Assembly (NCBI RefSeq): GCF_000001735.4
Contig: NC_003070.9
Coordinates: forward strand, 23,855,971-23,919,970
From: Arabidopsis thaliana
Lineage: Eukaryota; Streptophyta; Magnoliopsida; Brassicales; Brassicaceae
Length of the DNA: 64,000 bases
Direction of reading: 5' to 3'
Shown: piece after piece, positions 1 to 10,082 of the stretch
Layout: every line of letters begins with the position of its first letter
Position numbering within the stretch: position 1 is the first letter of the stretch
The notes under the pieces: generated by a model
The model's database searches: none
What the model saw: the letters and a program-made list of their open reading frames with translations, nothing else
What the model was told of the DNA's origin: nothing
Made by a program: the position numbers and the translations under genes

Positions 1-300
1 TATTATATTTTTCGTTTATTGAAAAAGTAATTTTCAGTGTTCAGCATGTTTACACTATAATTAAATCAAGTCGAATATTTCCTGGAACTATTCTCCTTGT
101 TCTATAGCAAATGAAAACGCTCTTCACAACAAAATCATTATAGATATAGGAATAAATTACATTAAAAACATGAAAGTCATAATGAATATATTTTTTTAAT
201 TAGGATTTGATTTAAAAACAATTATTGTATACATATAAAAGACTTCTTTAGTTATTTGCCTTCAACTTCTCGTTCTGAATCATGCGATAAATCAGCTTTT

Positions 301-456
301 TCAATAACTACGACGTAAAAGCAAATTCATAACACGTCTAAACAAATTTGGCTCATCCTTCACTTGATTGGTGTTTTCCGGACTCGATGTTGCTGGAAAC
401 TGAGAAGAAGAAGGAATCTGCATAATCACCTCTTGGTTCCTCACCGGTAGACTCAT
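301..456 (-). CDS. short ORF of 51 aa, unknown function
   Basis: A continuous minus-strand frame from ATG at 456 to TGA at 301 encodes 51 residues. It starts MSLPVRNQEVIMQ, has a Ser/Pro/Thr-rich middle and ends in a basic amphipathic tail, LFRRVMNLLLRRSY. No signal peptide or transmembrane segment is visible. A TATA-like box lies about 100 bp upstream of the ATG at 557-565, and no in-frame upstream Met is seen. I do not recognise the family. The basic Leu/Arg tail recalls, only loosely, other short plant peptides of this kind. It lies left of the F-box pair and is transcribed in the same direction. It could be a genuine small protein gene or the coding part of a non-coding RNA; the good promoter spacing favours a real transcript. 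Confidence 0.45.
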   Translation of the reverse strand: MSLPVRNQEVIMQIPSSSQFPATSSPENTNQVKDEPNLFRRVMNLLLRRSY

Positions 457-555
457 TTTGTTGGATCGAAAACGATCGAGATCAGAAAATGAAAAGATAG
501 GTTAAAGATGCCTATGAATACAACAACGTAAGATTATGTTGAATAAACAGAGTAC

Positions 556-566
556 TTTATATAGGA
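556..566 (-). promoter_or_regulatory. TATA box of the 51-aa short ORF
   Basis: Read on the minus strand the sequence is CCTATATAAAG, a strong plant TATA match. It lies about 100 bp before the ATG at 456, giving an expected leader of about 70 nt. Confidence 0.5.
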
Positions 567-1423
567 GTTATAATAAGGTAAATAAATTATTGCTTTCCGC
601 GTTTTTTACTTTTGTATTTCTTAAATGATAAGTTAAATTAGGATAAGATTTGTATGATTTTAAGTAAATTTACAATAACTCTCTATAACTCAATAGCATC
701 ACATATTTAATTAATTTTACTAATTATCTTTTGAACAATTTTATGAAATAGTTTTCTTTTAATTAATTTTTTAAAATGATATATTATAAAATTTAATTGA
801 ATCAATCTGATATAATTTTTTTATCTTCTACCATCTATTATAGTTGATAAATATTGTGATAAACTTTAGATAAACACCCAATTGCCAAATATTTAATAAA
901 TTTTGTGTACCATGCGTTTTTTTTGGAGAATATATATACGTGGACAGCATACCGTACATATATTGTATAAAAGCTTATAAAACATAGATACGGGTTATAT
1001 TGGTAAGCTATAAATATATGTAAACAATAGTAAGATATTACGTGTTGTGTCTAAATATGTGTTGCTTTAGATATTATTGTATATCTAATATATTAAAATA
1101 TCTTTTATTAACTAATATATTATTTAAGAGAGAAAATTGGGACACTATTTTCTATACAGTAACTGTTTTCAACTATAAACAGGAACCCTTGATATAATAA
1201 AATAACTAGCCAAAAAATCAGATTAAATATTCATAAAACAATGTTTGGTATTATTACATAAACCTAAGAAACAAAATTCAATATTCCTTTTTACCTTATA
1301 AAAAACAATTAAACATCACTAGATATATTTATGCCCCACAATGAGCGAGCCAATTGAGACTTGAGACTTGAGATCCTTGTCAACTACGTTTGCATTTGTC
1401 GGCCCATTTTTTTTATTTTTTTT
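567..1423. other. AT-rich intergenic DNA
   Basis: No convincing gene. From about 1015 on, the sequence is similar to 3390-3560 and belongs to the downstream flank of the duplicated F-box unit. The rest is AT-rich with no clear repeat structure. Confidence 0.5.
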
Positions 1424-2518
1424 TTAAAGTGTCGGCCCGTTGCTTCTTCCGTTCAGATCAACCCTCTCGTAATCAGAACAAAACGGAAAACAAACGAAAG
1501 AACAATCAGATCCCTCTTTTTTTGCATAAACTAAATTCAACTTCTCTGCGTTTATGTTGTAGAGGCAACCACGATCACTACTACGAAACAATACAACGTC
1601 GTTGCTTGGAGTCCACGTAATCAAATCTACTCCAATGCTTTTAATATCTTTCACTTTAACCCACGACTTTTCAAAACTGCTCTTTAAAACCCATAACTCG
1701 TGAACATCTTCTTGATCTTTGTTTGTCCACTGACGAATAGCACCTAGCTTCCCTTCGTATCTGACTAATCCTGAGAAAACATCAGAGTTCGGAGTATGGA
1801 AGAAGGACCAAGTTTCGGTTTTGAGACAAAACCGGATCACATTGTTGTTCCGTGATATCCAATGCAAGAACCCCGAAACTTGTATCGGGTTGGAAAAAAT
1901 TAATCTGTCTGTTTTTGGTAGACGCAAATTTTCTAATCTCTTCCAGGTAAACGAATCAGAATCGAAAACTTCGCACATAAAAGTTCTGTGATTCAAATGG
2001 TAGATACCCCGAGACATACACATACGCCGAGACTGCGAAAGCCTTTGTATTTTATACCGGAAAGGGTTCAATCCGATTACCGCTAAACCCAATGACATAT
2101 CCCAACCCTTCACTTCTGGCTTTGGTATGACCTGATACTGTTTAGTGGTTGGTTTGAAGACTATGTATCCACGTGATGGTTTTGTATACTTAACACAAAG
2201 CAATATCCCATGACTTGCATCACAAGCTTCGATCTTTATCATTCCGGGTGGCAGAAAGTCGATGGAGACTCCATTGTTTTGTAAATCACTCCTCTCATGG
2301 ACAAAACTGGTTCGAAGTTCGTGTCCTTTTACTATGTAGTGTTGTATGAAGTATCCCGAAATACGATTGGTTCTAAGGAGATTAAGATTGACAAACCATG
2401 ACTCGTAGCTTCTCTTGTTGCACTCTTTATTCAGGAGCCTGAATTTTCCGATTTTTGACGCCGGAAGATAAGAAAGAAATTCTTGGATCATGTCTTGATT
2501 TATCACCGGAGAACTCAT
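1424..2518 (-). CDS. F-box/F-box-associated-domain protein, copy 1
   Basis: A single exon encodes 364 aa starting MSSPVINQDMIQEFLSYLP. The first ~45 residues form a degenerate F-box (LPxxxIGKFRLLNKECN), the Skp1-binding module of SCF ubiquitin ligases. The rest has the features of an F-box-associated (FBA) substrate domain, including a GLNPFRYKI segment, CEVFDSDSFTWKRL near residue 185 and ETWSFFHTP near residue 235. The expected role is substrate adaptor of an SCF E3 ligase in cytosol or nucleus; no substrate can be inferred. A TATA-like box is at 2611-2620. The neighbouring copy at 3584-4654 is a close paralog. Probably At1g64290 or At1g64295. FBA genes turn over fast in Brassicaceae, so function may be redundant or decaying, but this frame is intact. 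Confidence 0.85.
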   Translation of the reverse strand: MSSPVINQDMIQEFLSYLPASKIGKFRLLNKECNKRSYESWFVNLNLLRTNRISGYFIQHYIVKGHELRTSFVHERSDLQNNGVSIDFLPPGMIKIEACDASHGILLCVKYTKPSRGYIVFKPTTKQYQVIPKPEVKGWDMSLGLAVIGLNPFRYKIQRLSQSRRMCMSRGIYHLNHRTFMCEVFDSDSFTWKRLENLRLPKTDRLIFSNPIQVSGFLHWISRNNNVIRFCLKTETWSFFHTPNSDVFSGLVRYEGKLGAIRQWTNKDQEDVHELWVLKSSFEKSWVKVKDIKSIGVDLITWTPSNDVVLFRSSDRGCLYNINAEKLNLVYAKKEGSDCSFVCFPFCSDYERVDLNGRSNGPTL

Positions 2519-2610
2519 GATCCTGTCGGGAATAAAGAGATGAGCACGATCACTGAATGAGAAATGAAAAAATCAGGATCGGTAGAGAACAACTTATGAT
2601 GAATAAAGTG

Positions 2611-2620
2611 TTTATATATC
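2611..2620 (-). promoter_or_regulatory. TATA box of F-box copy 1
   Basis: Minus-strand GATATATAAA about 95 bp upstream of the ATG at 2518, in the usual position for a leader of about 60 nt. Confidence 0.5.
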
Positions 2621-3583
2621 CTTTCTTTGTTTAAGGAAAGTATCAAAATTTGCCTTTTTCTTCGCTAGTCCTAAAACAAACAAATTAACCAAAAGATAAA
2701 ATCTTTCATGATTAATGTTACTTGTGATACCTTAAGCCAAAACTTTATCTTTAGACTTTTAACCAAATCTACAGTAATTTAATTGCTAGACTTAGGAAAC
2801 AACTTTTTTTTTTACCCAACAATCTTTGGATTTTAATTGTTTTTTTTTCTACTAATAGATTAACAACTCATTATATAATAATGTTTCTATCATAATTGAC
2901 AATTCTTTCTTTTTAATAAACATCCAGCTTGTATAATAATCCACAAGTCAATTTCACCATTTTGGCCAATTTATTTTCTTATAAAAATTAGCACAAAAAA
3001 GATTATCATTGTTTAGCAGATTTAATTTCTAATTAACTTACGTAATTTCCATTTTCCATAGATTTATCTTTCTTTTTATTTCCTTAGTTATCTTAGTACT
3101 TTCTTAGTTTCCTTAGTAATTTTAAATTTTAAGATAATATATTGAAATTAAAAGAAGAAAAAAAACTCTAGTTATACTTTTGTTAAATGTTTCATCACAC
3201 TAACTAATAATTTTTTTTAGTTAAATTACAATATATAAACACTGAAGAAAGTTTTTGGCCCACACTTTTTTGGGATCAATTAGTACTATAGTTAGGGGAA
3301 GATTCTGATTTAAAGGATACCAAAAATGACTAGTTAGGACATGAATGAAAACTTATAATCTCAATAACATACATACGTGTTACTGAACAATAGTAACATC
3401 TTACGTGTTTTGTCCATATATTTGTTGCTTATAAATATATTCATATAACAATGTTTGCATTAAGCTTTTAAGAAGCACAAAACCATATAACAAAATTAAA
3501 TATTCCTATCCCTACCAAAAAAAAAAATTAAATATTCCTACAGCCTTGTTGATTATTTTATGCCCTACGTTGAGCCTTGTTGA
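2621..3583. other. intergenic flank of the F-box duplication
   Basis: Upstream region of F-box copy 1 and downstream region of copy 2. The part up to about 3260 resembles 4770-5370. AT-rich, no independent ORF of note. Confidence 0.5.
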
Positions 3584-4654
3584 CTAGTTTGCATTTGTCG
3601 GTCCATTTCTTCTTCCGTCCAGATCAACCCTCTCGTAATCAGAACAAAAGGGGAAACAAACGTAAGAGGCAAAATCCTTGTTTGTATGAACTAAGTTTAA
3701 CTTCTCTGTGTTTAAGTTGTAGAGGCAAACATGATCCCAACTAGAAAGCATTACGACGTCGTTGCTTGGTATCCACGTAATATGCTCTACTCCAATGCTT
3801 TCAATATCTTTCACTTTTTCCCACGACTTTTCAAAACTGCTCTTTAAAACCCATAATCTGTGAACATCTTCTTGATTGTTGTTTATCCAGTGACGAATAA
3901 CACCTAGCTTCCCTTCGTAGCTGACTAACTCTGGGAATAAACCAACGTTTGGAGTATGTAAGAAAGACCAAGTTTCGGTTTTGGGACATAACCGGATCAC
4001 ATTGTGGTTCCATGATCTCCAATGCAAGAACCCTGAAGCTTGTACCGGGTTTGAAAGAATTAGACCGTCTGTTCTCGGTAGACGCAAATTTTTTAATCTC
4101 TTCCACATAAACGAATCGGAATCAAAAACTTCGCACGCAAAAGTTCTGAGATTCCGAGTCATACCAGGCGATTTCGAAAGCCTAAATATTTTATACCGGA
4201 AAGGCTGCAATCCGGTTACCGTTAGACCTAATGACTTATCACAACTCCTCACTTTTGGGTTTGGTATGATCTGATACTGTTTTGTTGTTGGTTTGCAGAC
4301 TATGTATTCCGGTATTGGTCTTGTATCATTATAACAAAGCAATATCCCATGACGTGCATCACAAGCTTTGATCTTTACCTCTCCTTGTGGCAGAAAATCG
4401 ATGGAGACTCCTTTGTTATCCAAATCTCTCCTCTCATGGAAAAAACTGGTATCAAGTTTGTATCCTCTTTCGTAGCGTTCTAGGAAGTATCCAGAGATAT
4501 TGTTGGTTCGATGGAGATTTAGGTTGACAAACCAAGACTCGTAGCTTCTCTTGTTGCACTCTTTATTGATGAGCCTCAATTTTCCGATTTCGGACCCCCG
4601 AAGATAAGAAAGAACCTCTTGGATCGTGTCCTGATTTATCACCGGAGAACTCAT
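3584..4654 (-). CDS. F-box/F-box-associated-domain protein, copy 2
   Basis: This is an intact single-exon paralog of the gene at 1424-2518. I start it at the ATG at 4654, which gives MSSPVINQDTIQEVLSYLR and 356 aa. The open frame runs 78 codons further upstream, but that part has no counterpart in copy 1 and covers the TATA-like CTTATAAACA near 4755-4765, so it is leader and promoter. The N-terminal F-box (IGKLRLINKECNKRSYESW) and C-terminal FBA region align with copy 1 along their length. A short deletion near residue 170 accounts for the 8-residue difference. Expected role: substrate receptor of an SCF ubiquitin ligase, target unknown. It is the other member of At1g64290/At1g64295. Confidence 0.85.
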   Translation of the reverse strand: MSSPVINQDTIQEVLSYLRGSEIGKLRLINKECNKRSYESWFVNLNLHRTNNISGYFLERYERGYKLDTSFFHERRDLDNKGVSIDFLPQGEVKIKACDARHGILLCYNDTRPIPEYIVCKPTTKQYQIIPNPKVRSCDKSLGLTVTGLQPFRYKIFRLSKSPGMTRNLRTFACEVFDSDSFMWKRLKNLRLPRTDGLILSNPVQASGFLHWRSWNHNVIRLCPKTETWSFLHTPNVGLFPELVSYEGKLGVIRHWINNNQEDVHRLWVLKSSFEKSWEKVKDIESIGVEHITWIPSNDVVMLSSWDHVCLYNLNTEKLNLVHTNKDFASYVCFPFCSDYERVDLDGRRNGPTNAN

Positions 4655-5929
4655 GATCTTATTGGAAAAAAGAAAGAAAGAGATGAGCACGATCAGTGAA
4701 TGAGATATATAGAAATCAGGATTGGTAGAGAACCGACGATGATGAATATACAAGTGTTTATAAGTATCACAAATTGCCTTTTTCTTCGCTAGTCCCAAAA
4801 CAAGCAAATTAACCAAAGATAAAATCTTCATTAATGTTTTCCTTTTTCTTCGCCAGTCCCAGATAAAAATATATATAAAATATTTCATTAGGTTACTTGT
4901 AGTACCTTGAGCCCAAAGTTTCTCTTTTGACTTTTAACCAAATTAACAGTAATTTAATAGCTAGACTTAGAAAACAACATTTTGTATATATATTCTTTGA
5001 CATCAAAATTCAACAATCTTTGGGTTTCTATAGTGTTTTTTTTCTTATTCTAATAGATTACCACTCATTATATCATATACAAAGTGTTTCCTTTTCAATC
5101 AACATCCATTTTCTTTAAAAATTAGCAAGTTTGTTCTTATATCATCATTCAGCAGATTTCTTAATTAAACTTAGTGATTTCCATTTTGCACCTATATGTT
5201 TCTCTTTCTTAGTTTAGTACTTTAAATTTTCATATATATAATTTATTAAAATTAAAAGTAAAAACTCCAGTTTAACTTATGTTAAATGTTTCATCACACT
5301 AAAAGAGCATTAAGTAATAAATATTTTAGCTTTATGAAAAAAAATATCAAATCACTGAAGACATTTGTTGGCCTATACTCTATTTTTTATTTGGCCAATT
5401 AGTAATAGACTAATAGTAACTCATATGATATCTCTCTAATTCTGGCGAAACGAATATTCTGATTCTAAAGATAGTAAAAATGAATTTTGATGAAGGGAAT
5501 ACTATTTCACACACCTAGAAAGAGTAAGGTAGAAACCTTTTTTTTTTTGGTCAGATTCTTGTATCAAGAAGTTCTCATCGATCCTCTCATCAGAAACTTG
5601 AGCAAAAAAAATAAAGTTTGTGTGATCATAACGTGTATGATCCTCCACGGCTTTTAGAGATATGTGCAAAACAATGTGAGAGAAGGAAAGATAATCAACT
5701 ATGTAAACTTTTATTTTATCATATCTTGCGAATTGCAAACTAATGATCTTCTTTTTTTTTATCTTCAAAATTTCTATCTTCAACCTAATTACCTAAACGT
5801 AGCATTTTTTTAATAACATCCACCTGAATACATAGCTTAAAAATGATACGAACATTGACTTGTATAGAGTATAACAACTAATGATTTCAATTCTTCTTTT
5901 TTTTTCCGGTTAAGACTCCATATATTATT
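4655..5929. other. intergenic region upstream of F-box copy 2
   Basis: The stretch to about 5370 is the duplicated promoter flank shared with 2640-3260. From 5370 to 5929 it is AT-rich with homopolymer runs. A 93-codon minus-strand open frame at 5502-5783 is Lys/Ile-rich and unlike any family I know, so I do not call it a gene. Confidence 0.45.
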
Positions 5930-6412
5930 CTACGGATAAACGCTCTCGTTTAAAGAGAACCAATCGGGAACCGTTGAACTTACATGGGAAAAACAAAATC
6001 CGCGAATTCTTGCATATTTCGCAAGATAGTCTGCTCGGATATTACTAGTACGGGGAACATGCATAATATTAAAAGATACAAGTTGATTCTTAAAACACTC
6101 AAAATCTTTTAACTCTGATGCAAAAATGGGCCAATCCTCCGGCGTATTAACCATAGTGATAAGATAAGATCAAACCGTCTTGACAAAGACTTCCTTGATT
6201 GATAAGTCTACTAAGCACTTTAAGGCCCAAACTAATGTGTCTAGTTCTGCATGAAGCGGTGATAAACAACGACGTGAACCTTTCAATCTTAAATGAAACA
6301 ATCTTTTCCCAATGGTGAAAATCCACCCATGACCGCTCCGCGAATCGGTTGTATGCCAAGACCCATCAATGAAGCAGATTGGGGAAGCCATATCTATATG
6401 TTGCCCTTCCAA
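5930..6412 (-). pseudogene. RNase H domain fragment of a non-LTR retroelement, broken
   Basis: Two open segments in the same minus-strand frame (6412-6170 and 6169-5930) form one RNase H-like domain typical of plant LINE polyproteins and their derivatives. Visible landmarks are the first catalytic Asp in CFIDGSWH, the Glu in SPLHAELDTL and the late Asp in SNIRADYLAK. The third Asp block, normally TDCSDL, reads T-V-stop-S, so both the Asp and the following Cys codon are mutated (TGA at about 6170). No reverse transcriptase lies upstream. This is a dead 5'-truncated fragment or a decayed domesticated RNase H gene. Confidence 0.7.
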
Positions 6413-7246
6413 ACTTGGCCTGGTAAGAATTGTTTTGTTCTATGTGTTTGTTACTCGTTTATTTGTTGTTAAGAATTGCCGATATATTTGCCAACTAAAG
6501 TACATTAAACCAGCATATGAAGTATAATTAACGTTACAAATGAAGATTCTATCTTCAATTTTGCTTCTTACAATTTTTTCCAAAATAGTCATTTTTTCTT
6601 TTAAACAAAGTAACAAACCTCACTGGTTTACTCTTGTTTTTTAAGTTAAACATTCAAATTCTAGTTGGAAGGTCAAAGATTCAAATGCGTAAAAGAATTC
6701 AAATAATAGACTAATATCAGCCTTAATGTTATCTTCATTTTGGTCTGAATCAGCCTTAATTTATTAGTTTGTTTTTGTTAAGAAGACTTGGGAAATAAAA
6801 ATTATAAAATGGTCAAAATGGATTAAGGTCGAGACCATAAAACGACGACGTATAGATCGAAAAAGTGAATAAAACGTCGGACCGAAACACACCGTAGTTA
6901 TTATTAATTGTTACCTTTTTAACTTAAATCAAACTCTAATTAAGTACAAAATCAATTAATTAATAATTATGACGAAACTCGCGGGAACACTTCATAAAAT
7001 GGTTCCCAAATAATGCGGACAAAAAAAAAAATCTGACGAAAACGTAACACTTTGATGTTTGATCAAACAAAAAAAAAAAGTCCTGGAAAAAATTATTTAG
7101 CTTCGTCTGCAAAACCGTTACAGAGAGACAGCGAAAACCTGTGGGGAAAAAATTTTAGAAGCAACCCAAAAGAGAAGAGAAGAAATTTATTTCTTTTTCT
7201 CCCTCTCTCTCTCTTTTGAAGCTTCTTCTGATTCAAAGTTTTACAG
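6413..7246. other. intergenic region and kinase-gene promoter/leader
   Basis: AT-rich to about 7080, then a CT-rich leader (around 7190-7215) typical of Arabidopsis 5' UTRs. No TATA box is obvious. No other gene seen. Confidence 0.4.
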
Positions 7247-7537
7247 GTAAAGATCGATTTTTTATTTTTCTCTTCGAATTTATAGTTTGAACCCTAATTT
7301 TGAGATGGATTCATAGTCAGGTTGGAGAAGATTGTTGATGTTTTGGTTTGATTCGATTAGTCAATCCTATGATTTCATATATTCCAAGAGAATTCATAAA
7401 TCCTTGAACCAAAATAAGGATCTTCATTTCAGGTTTTTTTTGTCCCTCCATACCTTTATATTGCTGGATCTAGATTTATGAATCATATCTATCAATGGTT
7501 TTCTCAAAGCTTGAATTTTTTCTTCTTTTTATTCCAG
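7247..7537 (+). other. probable 5' UTR intron of the kinase-like gene
   Basis: The donor TTACAG/GTAAAG at 7246/7247 and the acceptor ATTCCAG at 7537 bound a T-rich 291-bp segment just before the coding start. Inferred from splice consensus only. Confidence 0.5.
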
Positions 7538-7567
7538 CTTTCTAGAGAAATTGAGAAAGCCTGTGAT

Positions 7568-7575
7568 ATGTGATG
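7568..7575 (+). promoter_or_regulatory. start-stop uORF overlapping the kinase-gene ATG
   Basis: The sequence ATGTGATG contains an upstream ATG followed at once by TGA (7568-7573), whose final A is the first base of the main ATG (7573-7575). Initiation at the first ATG would terminate immediately on top of the main start. It lies within the inferred leader, 30 nt after the 5' UTR intron acceptor. Confidence 0.6.
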
Positions 7576-9806
7576 GAGCAATTCAGGCAAATCGGAGAGG
7601 TTCTAGGAAGCTTAAACGCGTTAATGGTATTACAAGACGATATCTTAATCAACCAAAGACAATGTTGTTTGTTGTTAGATATTTTCAGTTTGGGTTTCAA
7701 CACCGTAGCCGAAGAGATCAGACACAACTTGAAGCTTGAAGAGAAGCATACTAAATGGAGAGCTCTTGAACAGCCTTTGAGAGAGCTTTATCGAGTTTTT
7801 AAAGAAGGCGAAATGTATGTTCGGAATTGTATGTCTAATAAAGATTGGTGGGGTAAAGTTATCAACTTTCATCAGAACAAAGATTGTGTTGAGTTTCATA
7901 TACATAATCTGCTTTGTTACTTTTCGGCTGTGATCGAAGCCATCGAGACCGCGGGTGAGATTTCGGGTCTTGACCCTTCTGAGATGGAGAGGAGGAGAGT
8001 TGTGTTTTCAAGAAAGTATGATAGGGAGTGGAATGATCCCAAGCTGTTTCAGTGGAGGTTTGGGAAACAGTATTTGGTACCGAGGGATATTTGCTTACGG
8101 TTCGAGCATTCGTGGAGAGAAGATAGGTGGAATCTCGTTGAGGCATTGCAAGAGAAGAGGAAGTCCAAGAGCGATGAGATTGGCAAGACTGAGAAGCGTT
8201 TAGCTGATTTTCTGTTGAAGAAACTAACGGGACTAGAACAGTTTAATGGTAAGCTCTTCCCCAGTTCGATACTTGTTGGTTCTAAGGATTACCAAGTGAG
8301 GAGGAGATTAGGTGGTGGTGGTCAGTACAAGGAGATTCAATGGTTAGGGGATAGTTTTGTGTTGAGACATTTTTTCGGTGATCTTGAGCCGTTGAATGCA
8401 GAGATTTCTTCTCTGTTATCGCTTTGTCATTCGAATATACTTCAGTACCTTTGTGGATTCTATGATGAAGAAAGGAAAGAATGTTCTCTTGTTATGGAGT
8501 TAATGCACAAAGATTTGAAAAGCTACATGAAGGAGAATTGTGGACCTAGAAGAAGATATCTTTTCTCTGTTCCCGTTGTTATCGATATAATGCTTCAAAT
8601 CGCGAGAGGGATGGAGTATCTTCATTCAAATGAGATTTTCCATGGAGATTTGAATCCAATGAACATTCTTTTGAAAGAGAGAAGTCACACCGAAGGTTAC
8701 TTCCACGCGAAAATCTCGGGTTTCGGTTTAACCTCAGTTAAGAATCAGTCTTTTTCTCGGGCTTCCTCTAGACCAACCACACCTGATCCTGTAATATGGT
8801 ATGCACCTGAAGTTCTAGCAGAGATGGAACAAGATCTCAAAGGTACAGCTCCAAGATCAAAGTTTACACATAAAGCTGATGTCTATAGCTTTGCTATGGT
8901 GTGTTTTGAGCTTATAACCGGTAAAGTTCCATTTGAAGATGACCATCTTCAAGGCGATAAAATGGCTAAGAACATAAGAACGGGAGAGAGACCTCTCTTC
9001 CCATTCCCTTCACCAAAATACCTTGTTAGTCTAATCAAACGGTGTTGGCATTCAGAACCGAGTCAGCGTCCAACATTCTCTTCGATTTGCCGGATCCTCC
9101 GCTACATCAAGAAGTTCCTAGTGGTGAATCCGGACCACGGTCACCTTCAAATCCAAAACCCTCTAGTTGATTGCTGGGATTTAGAAGCAAGATTCTTGAA
9201 AAAGTTCTCAATGGAGTCAGGTTCTCACGCAGGATCAGTGACACAAATACCATTCCAGCTTTACTCATACAGGATTGCAGAGAAAGAGAAGATGAGTCCA
9301 AACTTTAACAAAGAAGAGAATTCAGATGCAGGGGAATCTGTTTCTGAAAGTGTTTCAGTAGTTGAAGAGCCACCAACAACAATGCCAATGTATACTAAGT
9401 CATTATGCTTAGATGCAATATCTGAATACTCAGATACAAGATCAGTCTACTCAGAAGCTCCAATCAAAAAGACATCAGCTTTAAAGAAAAGTGGTGACAC
9501 CATCAAAAACAGAAGAAATTCAATCTCAGGTCAGATAAGCCAAACCACATAGAACTAAAGCTCTCTGATGGATCAAACCAAATAGATTAATCATCCTTTT
9601 CAATTGCAGGTTTAAGGTCTCCAGGATCATCGCCTATAAAACCGAGATCAACACCTAAAGTATCATCACCACTAAGTCCATTTGGAAGAAGCAGCAGCAA
9701 CAAAGCAAACAAGGATACAAGATTGCCTTTGAGTCCTATGAGTCCACTGAGCCATGGAAGACGTAGACAACTAACTGGTCCTGCTTCAGACTCTGAGCTT
9801 ACATAG
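7573..9806 (+). CDS. At1g64300: DUF1221 kinase-like protein, probable pseudokinase
   Basis: Two coding exons, 7573-9529 and 9610-9806, joined across an 80-bp intron (TCAG/GTCAGA ... TTGCAG), encode 717 aa. Without splicing the frame would stop at 9552. The ATG at 7573 gives MEQFRQIGEVLGSL; the preceding in-frame GTG is not a start. Residues 1 to ~220 match the plant DUF1221 region. Residues ~240-520 form a protein kinase fold with a Gly-rich LGGGGQ loop (246-251), HGDLNPMN (357-364) and WYAPE. Key residues depart from consensus: Arg265 sits where the ATP-binding Lys is expected, and DFG reads GFG (383-385), so catalysis is doubtful. The tail is Ser/Pro-rich with several SP sites, suggesting phosphoregulation. 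A paralog on chromosome 5 (At5g41730) is recalled. Likely a cytosolic signalling or scaffold protein. Confidence 0.9.
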
Positions 9807-10082
9807 CTTTGAAACACACATCGTGGTTTTTTCAAGAATCTTAAACTAACAAAAAGTTTTCAGAGTTAGTTCCCATAACATACCCTTTTTTGTCTAACCT
9901 CTTTAATACCATTTTTTTTTTGTATGTGTAAAATTTTGCTTTCGTTAGATACTTCTCTCTAAGCTTCTGCAAGTTCACATTTTTATTGTACCCTTTTTCG
10001 CCTTAAGTCTTTATTCCGATTTTGGAACTCCTATGTTCGAAGTTTTGCTCGATTAAAGATTGGATTTTTGCGTTTACCTGTA
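9807..10082 (+). other. 3' UTR of the kinase-like gene and PPR-gene leader
   Basis: Short T-rich spacer between two same-strand genes. No additional ORF or clear TATA box. Confidence 0.4.

Larger units (their letters stand above)
1015..5370. repeat. tandem segmental duplication carrying two F-box genes
   Basis: Two units of about 2 kb (about 1015-3260 and 3390-5370) are similar over both flanks as well as over the F-box coding regions. Shared non-coding blocks include the tract around 1025-1065 versus 3385-3425, the promoter tract 2640-2810 versus 4770-4980, and the tract TGTTAAATGTTTCATCACAC at 3181-3203 and 5279-5301. The second copy also has a 64-bp-spaced internal repeat in its promoter (4777-4797 and 4841-4860). 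The extent shows a recent unequal-crossover type duplication. Boundaries are by eye and approximate. Confidence 0.75.

Noticed and set aside
4655..4888. N-terminal extension of 78 codons on F-box copy 2
   Set aside because: It covers the TATA-like box and leader, has no counterpart in copy 1, and MSSPVINQD is the shared start of both paralogs.
5502..5783. 93-codon minus-strand ORF
   Set aside because: Lys/Ile-rich low-complexity translation, no family motif, no duplication counterpart, no promoter signal.
10068..10082. TTG-initiated extension of the PPR protein
   Set aside because: Not a credible plant start; the ATG at 10083 gives the recalled 552 aa.
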